Assembly: GCA_018304425.1 (NCBI GenBank)
Contig: JAGVWE010000004.1
Span: forward strand, 249,189 to 313,188
DNA length: 64,000 nt
Source of the DNA: Candidatus Iainarchaeum sp.
Lineage (GTDB): Archaea > Iainarchaeota > Iainarchaeia > Iainarchaeales > UBA10219
Direction of reading: 5' to 3'
In this document: positions 9,058-19,177 of the stretch, in pieces
Layout: each line of letters begins with the position of its first letter
Numbering within the stretch: the stretch's first letter is position 1
The notes under the pieces: model-generated
Told to the model about the DNA's origin: nothing
Seen by the model: only the letters and a program-made list of their open reading frames with translations
Database searches by the model: none
Program-made: the position numbers and the translations under genes

Positions 9058-12000
9058 CTAGTTTGCGGTAAGCGTTGCCTTCATTCCCCCGTGGATGCTG
9101 CAGCTGGCCTCGTGTTGGCCGGCGGGCAGCGTCACGCTCATGGACTGTGAAGCGCCCTTTTCGAGGATGACTTCACTGCCCCCTATGGCGAACGTATGCT
9201 TATTATTCCCGTTATTGGTGATATTAAACCTAACCGTTCCCGCGTTCACCGTGGACGGGCTCAAGGCAATGGCGTTGTCGGTCAAAGTGGCGGTTACTTC
9301 CTGGACCTGCGCGGGCTGCGGGGGCTTTGGCTGCGCCGCCGTCCCCTGCTCGGTTTGCTTCAGCAGTTCCGCCTGGTTCCAGTAGAGGTTCATGCCGGGC
9401 CCCTTGACTTCCGAGCCCACTTTCACGGTCTGGTCTTCCTTCATTTCCACGCAGACCCTGCCCTGGCCCAGGAGCTTCACGAGGTTCTCGAACGTGTAAT
9501 CCGAGTTCAGCCGCTCGCCGCGCTGGTTGAGGGTAATCGCTTGCTCGCCTTCAATGGACTTGGCCTGGCCCTCGTCCCAGGCCGTGAGCTTGAACTTGTC
9601 CTTGCCGCAGTACACCTGGAGTTCGCTGGCCGTTACCTCTCCCGAGCGCGTGGGCACGAAGGTTACCGCCTTCAACACGGCCCGTCCATTCTTTGGCTGG
9701 TCGTCGAACATGACGGCATGGTACTTGTCGCTGCCCTTGCCCTTGCACAGCCGGCCCACGGCTTCCACGGTTTCCAGGAACTTGCCGGTCTTCCCGGTGA
9801 TGGTGTTTGCACTGGCTTCCCACTTGATGAACTCGTTGCCGGGCGTGGCTCCCTTGACGTTGAACTGGTAGATGAGGCCGGCCGGGGTGAACAAGTCCTT
9901 GCTGGTTTTCTCGACTTCCAACTGCAGGGGCACGGGATCCGAGGGCTGGTAGATTAGCGCGCCGGGCACGTACTGGTCGTTGACTTTGCCGGTCGGCAGC
10001 ACCAGGCTCAAGATTTTTCCAGTCTTGGTGTCGTCATAGCGGTTCACGTAATCGAACAACACGTGCCGGTAACCAGGTTTGTCGCCGCCAATGGCTTTCG
10101 CGACCCTGGCGCTCTCGCTGTCGGCGTAGGAGAAGAACATCTTGTCCTGCTCACCCGAATCCACCTTGTACGTGGTGCCATAGCCTTCCCGCAGCAACTC
10201 CGCACCCTTCAACCCGACCAGGTTGTCCAAGGGCAAGCCGAACAAGGGGTTCGAGGCAAACCGTTCGCGGATGGCCTTGAGGGGCTTCTCGAATTTCATG
10301 CGCACGATAACCATCCCGTCCCGGTACACCTGGAGCCTGACCCGGTACAAGCCACTATCGAACTTCGTGATTTGCTTGGGGTTCTTCTCGCATTCCTCGG
10401 AGTCGTCGCAGAACAGCCATTCCTTGAAGGGCTTCAACTCGCCCTTGGTGCCGCCGGCCGTCTTGCCCAGCTTGTCCTTGAAGGCTTCCTGGAAGTCGTC
10501 CTTGAAGTCGCTGCTCAACCCGTCCTCTTTCAGGTACGCGTTGAACTCGATGTTGTCCTTGTACAGCTTGTAAATGCCTTCCGAAGCGAACTTGTACCGG
10601 TCCTTGTAAGCGCTGACTTCCGCGACCCGGTCCAGGGAACCATCCCGCATGAGCTTCAGCTTTTCTTCTTCGGTCAAGCCCAGCTTGTCGCGGATGCCCA
10701 CCCGGAACTCCATGGAGTCCTTCAAGAGGTTCAAGGCCTTCAAGGTGAGGGCCTTCTGTTCCGCGGCCGGCCTGGACTTGAAGGTGTCGAACACGAAGGA
10801 CTCCGGGTTCGGCAGGCTGGCAACCGTTTGCTGGAACCGCTGGTATTCTTCGAGCGTCAACAAGTAGAAGCCGCCCTCGACGTCCACTCCATTGTAGGAG
10901 CCGGTGAACGAGTAACCCGTTTCCTCGAACGAGTGCGCGCCCAACTGCTTGAGCACGGCCTGGTACTCGGCGGGCGTGATTTTCAAGCCAATGGCTTTCG
11001 TGGGCGCGAACGGAATCTGGATGACCATGTCCCGCTGGATGTTCTGGAACTCGTCCAGCAGCAACCGGTTCGCCATGATTTCCCTCGTGCGGTCGACCAG
11101 GTTCTTGGCCTTGGCCGGGTCCCTCAGGCTTTCAATGGGGGCCTTTGCGGCCTGCAAGAACTGCAAGGCCAGCTGCTCCATGCGCGTGGTCAGCACGCCC
11201 AGGCTCTCGCCCCGCAGCAGGACGTTGTCCTGGGTGCCATCCCTTCCCACGAAGTAGAGCCTGTTCTGCATCGGGCTCTTGGAATCCTTGTCCACGCCCT
11301 TGAGGGTAACCGCCTTGATGAGGTGCTTGTACAAGTACAGGGAACTAATCCGTTCGCCCAACGCGTTCTCTTTGGGCAGGTTCTTCATGGCCTCGCTGAC
11401 CAGGGAAGCCTTTTGCGCCACGGACTCGCCGAACTGCACGGCGTCGCAGAACTTATAATTGGTTTCATCCGGCTTGGCCTTGCCCAGCTTTCCATCGGCT
11501 CCCGCCTCGTACTCGTACTGGCCGCACGTGAAGGGGTTCACGCCCTCCTTTTTCTCGCCGCCCCACCGCCAGTCGAACAACAGCTTGTCAAACCCGTAAT
11601 CGGTTACCACGCCCTGGCCTGACTTGCCGTTCTCGCACGCGAACTGGTCGGTTGCCTTGACCTGCACCTTCCTCGGCTCGCCTTGGTTGATGCAGAAGTT
11701 CAGGGGCAGGATGACATTGCCCCGCTTGCCGTTGATGGCCCTTTCCACGGTTACCGTCACGGTCTCCGAGAACTTCGTGGCCCGGCCGTTCCAGCCCCCG
11801 GCCTCGTTGTCCTCGCTCGCGTCCACCCGCATGATAATGTCGTGGCCGCCCTTCGGCATTTCGCCGCCCAACAGGCCGCCCAACGTGAAGATGGTCTGGC
11901 CCAGCGAGCGCAGGTTCTCTTCCAAGGAATAGCGGTTGATTTCAAAGCTCACCACGACGCCGTTCTTCTCGATGCGGTTGTCCTTGACCTGGATGCCGGT

Positions 12001-15000
12001 GATGCGGTCCATTCTCCCGCAGCCGCCGACTTCGCCTCCCGGGGTCTGCTTTGCGAACCGGAAGAAGGGCATCGGCATGTCCTTGGCCGTGTCGTACACG
12101 TACACCCCGCCGTTCTTTTCCAGGAGGTCAGCGGGAATGCAGTCGTTTTCGGTGCCCTTAAAGGTGTGGTTGCTCAGCTTGAAGGCGTCCGGGTTCAGGC
12201 AGGACTGGGGCGTCGCGTTGGGGTCTCCATAACTCATCCAGCGCTCCGCGAACTCGCCCAATGCGAGCAGGTCCTGGATGGTGACGTGGAAGACCCTGGA
12301 AGACCTGGAGCCCAGCCGGTTCGAGAAGAACACGACCAGGTCGGTGGGCGCGTTCACCCGGTAATAGCCGGCCGTGGCGAAGTAGCTGAGGTTGCCCAGC
12401 TTGGCCATGGGGCTGCCCTCGAAGGGGAAGGGCGGGGCGTTGTTCTGGTACTGCTGGGTGTTGGGAATCAAGTCAAAGGAAACGATTTGCGTGACCTTGC
12501 CCGTGGACTTGGTTTCAAGCCGCTCGCCTTTCACGCTCCACGACAAAATCATGTCCCGGTTCGAGAAGCTGATGGACGAGGGCACGGGCTCCACGCGGAT
12601 GCCTTCCGCGTAACACTTGTTGATGACCTCGAGTTTCTTGGGCTTGCCCACGAAGTTCTGCAGGCTGATGGTGCCGGCAGGGTCGATGTCGATGCAGTCG
12701 GAGTAGCTGCGGCTGAACTCGTTGTCCACCGTCACGGTGATGGTGCGCAGCGGCACGGAGGGCTCCTTCGAGTTCTTGAGCTTGCCCCTGGCCTCCACCG
12801 AGTAGTTGCCCAGCACGTAGGACGACTGCACGGAAACGGTTTGCTCGCTGTTGGGTTCGAGAACAACCGACCGCTGGGGGCTCACGAGCAGCCCGGCCTC
12901 GGGGTTGAAGTCGATGACCACCGCGGAAGCGCAGTTGTTTTTCACGCCGAAGTTGCTGCTGTTCCCCTTGGTCTGGCCCGTGGCCTGGCCGCCGTACACG
13001 TCGTAGTTGTAGTTGGGCGCGCGGTAGTCCGAGTACGGGTAAGCGCGGAGGTTGGCCGGGTAACTCGAATACTGGGAGTTATAGGTGGCCTGGTTATAGG
13101 GCTGGTTGTAGTAGCCGTAATTCGGGTTGTTGACCTGGTCGGGGTAGTTCTGGGGATAGGGCTGCCGCGTGCCCGGGTCAATGGGCACGCCTTGCTCGTT
13201 CACCACGTACTGGGAGCTGGACACCGGCACGTTGGATTGCGGGTTCTGGTAACCGGAAAACGGCTGCGTGACCCCCGTGCTATACCCGTAGGAATTCCGG
13301 TACGCGTCGGGGATGGCGTAATTGAAGGGGTCATACGTCGTGTTGGCATTGTATTGCCCGTAGCCGAGGTTGAAGGGGTTCGAGGAAACGACCAGCTTGT
13401 CGGCTCCAATGAATTCAACGCATTGCACGAGGTCGTTGATGCGGACCAGGGCCCGCACGTTCTGCGTCAGCCGTTCCTGGCCCGAAGCCGTGTTATGCGC
13501 CGCCGTGAACACGAGGGTCGGCTTCGACTCGCCGGAAGAAACCTCGGCCGGCTTGAATTCCAGGGTAAGCGGCACTTCCGCGTTCTCGGCCAACACGTTC
13601 AAGGCCTTGGCCGGCTGGTTGGTCAAGCGCACCCGGTTCGCGCCGCCCTCGGAGGCGTCCACCGAGAGGAAGAACTCCCCCAAGGGGTTCTTGTTGGCTT
13701 CCACGACCTTGACTTCAACATTCGTCAAGGGAATGGCCTGGCCGTTCACCGCACAGTTGTTTTTGAGCGTCAATTCATAGGTTTTCACGCCGGCGTTCGT
13801 GGAAATCTCGAGGTCCTGGGGGAAGACGCTGAAGCAGCCGGCCTCATCCACTTCGTCGCCGAACCCGATGCGCAACTCGACGGGGATGCTGGCCGTCCAC
13901 TGCCGGTTGAACTCCCGGTTGGACACCACGACGTCCAGGCTCCCGGAAACCTTCTTGGGCTCCAGGATGCGCGCAGCCGCGGGCGTCAAGCCGATGACGA
14001 ACTGCAGGTTCTGGTCGCTGTTGGTGGGAAGCTCGGTGCCCGCATAGCTGTCCGCGAAAGTGAATTTGAAGAACTCCTTGAAGGCCGTGCTCTCCCGGAC
14101 TTCTTCGACGACGAGGGGGATTTCGGTCTGGTTGCCGAGGAAGAGGGAGTGCTCTTTTTCGGGGTTCGAGCCGATGACCAGCAAGTCCTTTATCTGCCCG
14201 GGCCGCACCGTGAGGATGTTCTCCGAAACCGTGATGACCCTTTCCGTGGACCTATACCCCGGCTTTTCCACCAAAACCGTTATCTTGGAGCCGGCCCCGG
14301 TGGGGGTCAACTGGTAGACGAAGATGCCTTCCGAGTTCGTCTTCCCGCTGACGAGGGTAACGTCATTGCGCCGGATGGTCACGGTGGCATCCGAAATCGT
14401 GTTGTCGGTTCCCTTTTCCGTGACCTTGATGAGGAGGTTGTTGTTGATGAAGGGCACGATGATTTTCGGCAGCACTTCCAGCTCCATTTCGGCGGCGGCC
14501 AGGACGTTCAGCCTGATCCTCCGCTCGAACACCCTCTGCCCCTGGGACACCAGCGAGACCACGACATCCGTTACCCCCTCGCGCTTGGTCCGGAGTTTCA
14601 CGCTGCCGAACACGTCGTCGTCCCTTCCCATGTTCCCCACGGGAACCACCAGCTGCGAGCCGTCCAGGGTGCCCTTCTTCTCCATGCCCGAGACGTCCGT
14701 GACGCTGTACTCCGAGAACGAGACCGCGGAGGCCGCGTTCTCCACGTGGAGTTCCGTGCTGTTGAACTGCCGGTCCGAAATGCTGGTGACCGTGAAGCTC
14801 AGCTTGTAACTGCTCTGGATCCTGGCGGGATAGTCTTCGAGGACCGCCGTCTGGATGCCCGTGCCCAAATCCTCCAAGCCAAAGGTATAGCAGAAGGCGT
14901 CATCGCACAACGTGCTGGGGCCCGCGCTGAACGACCGGGTCTTCGTGTTCGCGTAGAGGTCATACCTTCCCGCGACCGACACCTTGCTGCCCAGGATGTT

Positions 15001-17241
15001 GTCGGCCGGGAACCGGATGAAGCCTCCCCCAGTCTTGGCCCAGCCCCGGTAATGCAGGGGCAATACCGTGCCGAGGGGCACGGTGTCCCGCACCATCACG
15101 TCGGCTTCGGCCTCGTAAATGCCGCCCATCGCGTTGGGGAACACGATGTTCGCCCACTTCCCGTTGCCGGTGGTAAGGCGCGTGGAGTCAATCGAGTACC
15201 CGTCGTAGGGCGTGAACGACTGCCCCCTCGTAATCTGGGAGGTCGCGGCCCGGACATTCGACAGGTACAGGCCATCGCTTTCAAACAAGTCGTTTTCCCC
15301 GGTCCGCAAGTGGATGCCGGCCTCTTCGAAGCTGCTGCCCGGCGGGAGCTTCAACCGCAGCCGCGCCGTGTACTTCTGCCCGGGGTTCAAGGCGTTCTTC
15401 ACCGCGTCCGCCCCGGAGTAGAGGCCCATCAACTCGATTTCGGTCTTTGAAACGGTTTTTCCCAGCATCACGGCAATCGTTTGCGTCACGTCCTTGACCG
15501 GCTGCACGGGAATCGTGGTGTACGGCAGATAGTCCTGCGCATTCACCACAAAGTAAACGGTCTTGTCGGCCCGCACTTCCACCCTGGCCACGCCGTCCGA
15601 GTCCGCCATCTGCTCGGCCAGGGACTCGTTCTTGGAAACCGACAGCGCGCGCACGGAGGCACCGGCCACGATTGCGCCCTCCTCGTTGGTCACCCTCACT
15701 TCGACGGCGCCCATGCCGATGGGCAAAACAATGGAGGCGCGGTTGACCTGCCTCCGGCTCATCTGCACGGGCAGCGAGGTGGCCTCGCCAAAGCCCGGCT
15801 TGTAAGCGTAAACGTAGTAGGTGCCGTCCTCGACCCGTGAAAACACGGCTTCGCCGTTCGCACCTGTTACTATCTCGCTGCCGATGGCCGTGCCATCCGC
15901 TTTCTTGAGCCGCAGCCTCGCGTCCTCGACCGGGTTGTTGCTTTCGTCCGCGACTGTTACCGTCAAGGAGCCCGCGTTCTGCGCCGTGGCCTTTTCCAGG
16001 CGCAGGTCCACGGCTTGTTCGCCGGGCATGATTCCCGATTTCTTGAACAACAAGTACTCCGCGTGGTCCACCAAAATCTCGTAGGCCACGTTCTCCCCCA
16101 CCGAGAACTCCGCGGAACCGTTGGCCGCGGTCAACTGGGAGGCAATGCTCTTGTCCCCCTTGGAAAGCGTGACCAGGGCGTTGGCGACGGGTTCCTGGCT
16201 CTGCGAGTCGCGGAGCACCAGCCGGATTTTCCCGACCGCTTTCTTCGCCAGCCGCACCGACAGGCCCGCGCTCTGCTTGGGCAGCACTTCCTTGACGTCT
16301 CCCGCGACCGAGGAATCGAATTCGGCGAAGGCCCCCGTGGGGTCATAAGTGGTAACGTAGTATTTGCCTGGGACGACGTCGTTGAAGACCACCGTTCCCG
16401 CCGACGTGGTCGTGGCCTCCGCGATTTGGCTGGTGGAACCGAAGGCCTTGAGGTAGACCGTGATGCCTGCCAGGGCCTGGCCGTCCGAGCTCAGCACGGA
16501 AACGGTTAACGCCCCGGCGTCCTGGGTTGGGGCGTCCAGGAAGACTTCCGCGGTCTCCGCCGTGCTCAAGTCAATGGAGTCGTTTTCCGTCTTGAAGCCG
16601 TTCAAGGGGCTCGCGTAGAGGATGCCGCAGTCCTTTGGAACCGACAGGTCCAGCCTTCCATTGGAAGTGGTCTTGGTCTGGTTGAAAGAGCTGTTGCCAC
16701 CGCAGGAAAACCGGACCGTGATTTCCCCTGTCACCAGCTCATTGGTCCCGGCCTTCAAGAACTTGACGGTTTTGAGGATTTCCTTGGCAGCGGACTTCAG
16801 GGTAATCGCATGGCTTGCCCGCGGCTCTTTCGCGGTGAACAATTCCTGCACGGTTTCGAACTCGTCTTTTTTCGCCGTCAACTCGACTGCCTGGTTGACC
16901 GGCACCCGCACTTCCACCAACCCCGTTTCACTGGTGTTGACCACAAAAGAATCCTTGCCCGCCACCTTCACGGTTACAATCGCGTTCCCCAACGGGTTGC
17001 CTTCCTCGTCCACCACGGAAAGCGAGAGCGTGGACTCGCCGGGAGCCACCGCGCCCAGCAAAAACCAGCCGGCCACGCCCAAGACGACGAGCAGCAAGCC
17101 GAGGACAATCGGGAAGGAAGGGATGTTCTGGGCTTCAATGGGGTCAATCAGCGAGTAAACCGGGATGCCGGCCTTGTCCAGCTTGTCCAGGAAACCATAG
17201 TAAGCGTCCTCCAGCTTATAGTAAAGGTCTTTCAGCCCCAT
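9058..17241 (-). CDS. Giant membrane-anchored surface protein with C-terminal cupredoxin domain (2727 aa)
   Basis: I chose ATG at 17241: the paralogues begin MGL/MGF, and GAGGTCGGGT lies directly upstream. A TTG four codons earlier would also be in frame. Order: the shared N-terminal block (YYKLEDAYYGFLDKLDK, residues 7-23), a membrane helix at about 44-64, carboxypeptidase-regulatory-like repeats to about 640, a conserved HYRGW near 730 and CDDAFC near 780. Residues about 1290-1430 are a Tyr/Asn/Pro/Gln-rich low-complexity region. The paralogue motif KFCDAVQF lies near 1930. The last 80 residues form a cupredoxin-like domain: His2682, Cys2714, His2717 and Met2720 (C-S-I-H-G-G-M) are placed as type 1 copper ligands in plastocyanin-like proteins. 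It is the first cistron of the giant unit, read from the AT-rich promoter region at about 17284-17318. Copper binding or electron transfer at the cell surface is inferred; the rest is of unknown function. Confidence 0.88.
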   Translation of the reverse strand: MGLKDLYYKLEDAYYGFLDKLDKAGIPVYSLIDPIEAQNIPSFPIVLGLLLVVLGVAGWFLLGAVAPGESTLSLSVVDEEGNPLGNAIVTVKVAGKDSFVVNTSETGLVEVRVPVNQAVELTAKKDEFETVQELFTAKEPRASHAITLKSAAKEILKTVKFLKAGTNELVTGEITVRFSCGGNSSFNQTKTTSNGRLDLSVPKDCGILYASPLNGFKTENDSIDLSTAETAEVFLDAPTQDAGALTVSVLSSDGQALAGITVYLKAFGSTSQIAEATTTSAGTVVFNDVVPGKYYVTTYDPTGAFAEFDSSVAGDVKEVLPKQSAGLSVRLAKKAVGKIRLVLRDSQSQEPVANALVTLSKGDKSIASQLTAANGSAEFSVGENVAYEILVDHAEYLLFKKSGIMPGEQAVDLRLEKATAQNAGSLTVTVADESNNPVEDARLRLKKADGTAIGSEIVTGANGEAVFSRVEDGTYYVYAYKPGFGEATSLPVQMSRRQVNRASIVLPIGMGAVEVRVTNEEGAIVAGASVRALSVSKNESLAEQMADSDGVARVEVRADKTVYFVVNAQDYLPYTTIPVQPVKDVTQTIAVMLGKTVSKTEIELMGLYSGADAVKNALNPGQKYTARLRLKLPPGSSFEEAGIHLRTGENDLFESDGLYLSNVRAATSQITRGQSFTPYDGYSIDSTRLTTGNGKWANIVFPNAMGGIYEAEADVMVRDTVPLGTVLPLHYRGWAKTGGGFIRFPADNILGSKVSVAGRYDLYANTKTRSFSAGPSTLCDDAFCYTFGLEDLGTGIQTAVLEDYPARIQSSYKLSFTVTSISDRQFNSTELHVENAASAVSFSEYSVTDVSGMEKKGTLDGSQLVVPVGNMGRDDDVFGSVKLRTKREGVTDVVVSLVSQGQRVFERRIRLNVLAAAEMELEVLPKIIVPFINNNLLIKVTEKGTDNTISDATVTIRRNDVTLVSGKTNSEGIFVYQLTPTGAGSKITVLVEKPGYRSTERVITVSENILTVRPGQIKDLLVIGSNPEKEHSLFLGNQTEIPLVVEEVRESTAFKEFFKFTFADSYAGTELPTNSDQNLQFVIGLTPAAARILEPKKVSGSLDVVVSNREFNRQWTASIPVELRIGFGDEVDEAGCFSVFPQDLEISTNAGVKTYELTLKNNCAVNGQAIPLTNVEVKVVEANKNPLGEFFLSVDASEGGANRVRLTNQPAKALNVLAENAEVPLTLEFKPAEVSSGESKPTLVFTAAHNTASGQERLTQNVRALVRINDLVQCVEFIGADKLVVSSNPFNLGYGQYNANTTYDPFNYAIPDAYRNSYGYSTGVTQPFSGYQNPQSNVPVSSSQYVVNEQGVPIDPGTRQPYPQNYPDQVNNPNYGYYNQPYNQATYNSQYSSYPANLRAYPYSDYRAPNYNYDVYGGQATGQTKGNSSNFGVKNNCASAVVIDFNPEAGLLVSPQRSVVLEPNSEQTVSVQSSYVLGNYSVEARGKLKNSKEPSVPLRTITVTVDNEFSRSYSDCIDIDPAGTISLQNFVGKPKKLEVINKCYAEGIRVEPVPSSISFSNRDMILSWSVKGERLETKSTGKVTQIVSFDLIPNTQQYQNNAPPFPFEGSPMAKLGNLSYFATAGYYRVNAPTDLVVFFSNRLGSRSSRVFHVTIQDLLALGEFAERWMSYGDPNATPQSCLNPDAFKLSNHTFKGTENDCIPADLLEKNGGVYVYDTAKDMPMPFFRFAKQTPGGEVGGCGRMDRITGIQVKDNRIEKNGVVVSFEINRYSLEENLRSLGQTIFTLGGLLGGEMPKGGHDIIMRVDASEDNEAGGWNGRATKFSETVTVTVERAINGKRGNVILPLNFCINQGEPRKVQVKATDQFACENGKSGQGVVTDYGFDKLLFDWRWGGEKKEGVNPFTCGQYEYEAGADGKLGKAKPDETNYKFCDAVQFGESVAQKASLVSEAMKNLPKENALGERISSLYLYKHLIKAVTLKGVDKDSKSPMQNRLYFVGRDGTQDNVLLRGESLGVLTTRMEQLALQFLQAAKAPIESLRDPAKAKNLVDRTREIMANRLLLDEFQNIQRDMVIQIPFAPTKAIGLKITPAEYQAVLKQLGAHSFEETGYSFTGSYNGVDVEGGFYLLTLEEYQRFQQTVASLPNPESFVFDTFKSRPAAEQKALTLKALNLLKDSMEFRVGIRDKLGLTEEEKLKLMRDGSLDRVAEVSAYKDRYKFASEGIYKLYKDNIEFNAYLKEDGLSSDFKDDFQEAFKDKLGKTAGGTKGELKPFKEWLFCDDSEECEKNPKQITKFDSGLYRVRLQVYRDGMVIVRMKFEKPLKAIRERFASNPLFGLPLDNLVGLKGAELLREGYGTTYKVDSGEQDKMFFSYADSESARVAKAIGGDKPGYRHVLFDYVNRYDDTKTGKILSLVLPTGKVNDQYVPGALIYQPSDPVPLQLEVEKTSKDLFTPAGLIYQFNVKGATPGNEFIKWEASANTITGKTGKFLETVEAVGRLCKGKGSDKYHAVMFDDQPKNGRAVLKAVTFVPTRSGEVTASELQVYCGKDKFKLTAWDEGQAKSIEGEQAITLNQRGERLNSDYTFENLVKLLGQGRVCVEMKEDQTVKVGSEVKGPGMNLYWNQAELLKQTEQGTAAQPKPPQPAQVQEVTATLTDNAIALSPSTVNAGTVRFNITNNGNNKHTFAIGGSEVILEKGASQSMSVTLPAGQHEASCSIHGGMKATLTAN

Positions 17242-17306
17242 ACCCGACCTCAACCCCTTAAATCACTAAATAATTTTACTCGATTAATATACTTTGTTGG
17301 GTGATT

Positions 17307-17318
17307 GTATATATATAC
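17307..17318 (-). promoter_or_regulatory. Probable promoter of the giant-protein unit
   Basis: GTATATATATAC lies 66 nt upstream of ATG 17241, and another AT-rich site (17284-17293) is nearer, about 45 nt. Either would leave a short leader carrying GAGGTCGGGT before the ATG. Confidence 0.5.
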
Positions 17319-17360
17319 TTATCCTCTATTTAAATTCTTCTTCTACCGCCTTTAACGCCC

Positions 17361-17368
17361 TAAAAAAG
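17361..17368 (-). terminator. Oligo-U terminator candidate after the 575-aa gene
   Basis: Six U residues on the minus-strand transcript, 50 nt after the stop, just before the giant-unit promoter. Archaeal termination commonly uses such runs. Confidence 0.4.
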
Positions 17369-17417
17369 GGGGTTACGCGGGTTTCGGCTTCCCGCCCTTT
17401 TTTTGCCGGCTGCCTTG

Positions 17418-19145
17418 CTAGGGCTGCGTGAAACAACCGCTTTGCGCGCTCCCCCCGGTTGGCAGGGCCGGCATCCCCCCGGTTGGCGAGGGAGGCACGT
17501 TCACCGAGTAGCACGTCCAATCCGTGGCCACCACGGCCTGGCAATCGGCTTGCTCTTGGGGCGGGGCATCCAGGGCACAGGCATTGTCCTGGCCCATGAA
17601 CCGGTGCGTGAACCCGCTCAAGCCCCCATCATGTAACCGGATTACATACGTGTTTTCATTGTCCTTGTTGACCTTGTACTGGTCATCGTTTTCCACGAAC
17701 GAAAGGAAAGCGTCAAACTCCTTGGCCTCCGTGCACTCCACGTGCTCGGCCGCGCCCCCCTCGATGCAGGAACCAATCGGGACATACTGGGTCTTGGGCT
17801 CCCAGTTTTCCTCCGCGTCCCGCTCAAAGTAGGCCCCCACCCCCTCGACCAGGTTCGGGCACATGCCTCCCGACAGCAGAGGCGAATTAGGATAACCCGA
17901 GCTGCCCGTGAACGTGCCCGTAGAAGCGGTGCCGCTTTGGGCGTACTCGATTTTCTTGGAAATCTCGGACGCGGTTCCCACGTCCACCTGCGACAACACG
18001 CCTGGACCAATCCGCTTCACGTCAAAGCCCTCGTCCTCCCCCACCCCGTACTCCGCGGCCAACGCGTTCGCGACAAAGTTCAGGCGCTGCTTGATGATTT
18101 CCCGCAACATATCCCCCATGCTCTGCCGGTCCTTCACCCCATAGTTTCCCGCGAAATCGATTCCCATGCTCGCCAACCCGCTCAAGTCCACGTGCACGGG
18201 CGGTATGCCCGGAGGCCGGCTATCCCCGGGACAGGGGTCTCCCTGGCTGTGCCCCGCCGGCAGGTAGGGGTTGTTCCTTGCCCCGCAACTGCCGGGGTCG
18301 CACACGCCGAGCTTCAACTCCTCCAACTCATTGTGGATTCTGGCACTCAACAAGCCATAATCCGCCTCATTGCGGATGAAGTCGCTGTCCGTGGGCGCGG
18401 CGTCATTGGGCGTGTGCGCCAATGCCTTCGCCCCGGCCAGGGCCTTGAATATGCGGAGGGGCACGTAAATCCGGAAATTGCTGCGCGGCAGGATGGGCTC
18501 CTTGATTACGCGGCCCGTGTCCCGGTTGGTCACCCGGATTTGGGGCAGCATCTCATAGTCTTCGTCGCTTATCCGGGACATGTTGAGGTTCACGTAAAAC
18601 GTGCCCACGCACTCCTTGTACACGCCGTTCGGGCAGTCGATGACTTCGAAGAAGTCGTCCTGCTTCACGCTCTCCTGGAACAGTTTCTGCAGCACCACCC
18701 GCATCTGTTCGACGTTGCTCTCCAGGTCCAGGCGGAAGCTCTTGAAGTCCTGGCCCTTCCCCGAGCCCAGGATGTTCGTCAAGTGGTTCGCGGTGCGGTT
18801 CGCGAACTGTACCCCCGAGTCCGTTCCCCCAAAGTTAGCGATTGCGAAGTCCCTGACCAGCTCGTTCCAGGTCACGGTGTCCGGCGTAATCAAAATCGAG
18901 TTCTGGGGGTTCGTCAGGTACTGCTCGATCTGGTAGCGGATGCCGAAGTTGAACACCTGCATGGCGTCCGCCCGGGCCAAATCCGCCATGGCCTGCATTT
19001 CCTGCTGTTCCTGGATGTCCGAAATCGTGTCCGTGACGTTCCGCTCCGTCCGGATCATGGACTGCGCCAGCAGCACGGCCAACACGATGAGGATGATGGA
19101 GACCAGTGCCGTGAAAAGCGTGAAACCCTTTGCCGTGCCGCGCAT
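17418..19145 (-). CDS. Pilin-like N-terminally anchored protein, Cys-rich (575 aa)
   Basis: The N-terminus MRGTAKGFTLFTALVSI resembles a prepilin leader: a short basic stretch, Gly, then FTL and a hydrophobic helix at about 8-27. It lacks the Glu at position 5 of bacterial pilins. The remainder (about 540 residues) is predicted to be outside. It contains conserved-looking Cys pairs in its second half and near its C-terminus (GVCDPGSCG, GMCP, GSCIEGG, DWTCYS, SGCF), which suggests disulfides. There is no recognised enzyme domain. ATG at 19145 lies 27 nt from the centre of a TATA-like box (19167-19177), so the transcript is probably leaderless and separately started, although the gene follows the 574-aa secreted protein by 32 nt. 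An oligo-U run lies 50 nt after the stop. It could be a major or minor pilin or a free surface protein. Confidence 0.8.
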   Translation of the reverse strand: MRGTAKGFTLFTALVSIILIVLAVLLAQSMIRTERNVTDTISDIQEQQEMQAMADLARADAMQVFNFGIRYQIEQYLTNPQNSILITPDTVTWNELVRDFAIANFGGTDSGVQFANRTANHLTNILGSGKGQDFKSFRLDLESNVEQMRVVLQKLFQESVKQDDFFEVIDCPNGVYKECVGTFYVNLNMSRISDEDYEMLPQIRVTNRDTGRVIKEPILPRSNFRIYVPLRIFKALAGAKALAHTPNDAAPTDSDFIRNEADYGLLSARIHNELEELKLGVCDPGSCGARNNPYLPAGHSQGDPCPGDSRPPGIPPVHVDLSGLASMGIDFAGNYGVKDRQSMGDMLREIIKQRLNFVANALAAEYGVGEDEGFDVKRIGPGVLSQVDVGTASEISKKIEYAQSGTASTGTFTGSSGYPNSPLLSGGMCPNLVEGVGAYFERDAEENWEPKTQYVPIGSCIEGGAAEHVECTEAKEFDAFLSFVENDDQYKVNKDNENTYVIRLHDGGLSGFTHRFMGQDNACALDAPPQEQADCQAVVATDWTCYSVNVPPSPTGGMPALPTGGSAQSGCFTQP

Positions 19146-19166
19146 CGAGCAATTAAAGGAATAAGT

Positions 19167-19177
19167 CCTTTAAATAG
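19167..19177 (-). promoter_or_regulatory. TATA box of the 575-aa pilin-like gene
   Basis: CCTTTAAATAG is centred 27 nt before ATG 19145; it abuts the stop of the preceding gene. Confidence 0.6.

Noticed and set aside
11683..15450. A 1255-codon open frame on the plus strand opposite the 2727-aa giant
   Set aside because: It is a mirror of a high-GC gene: strong third-position GC bias leaves the antisense frame free of stops. Its composition is His/Arg/Val-rich without domain patterns, and the minus-strand frame has clear domains and an SD-led start.
17418..19145. Calling the 575-aa protein a bacterial type IV pilin by transfer
   Set aside because: Only the G-FTL pattern agrees; Glu5 is absent and base composition and promoter are like the neighbours.
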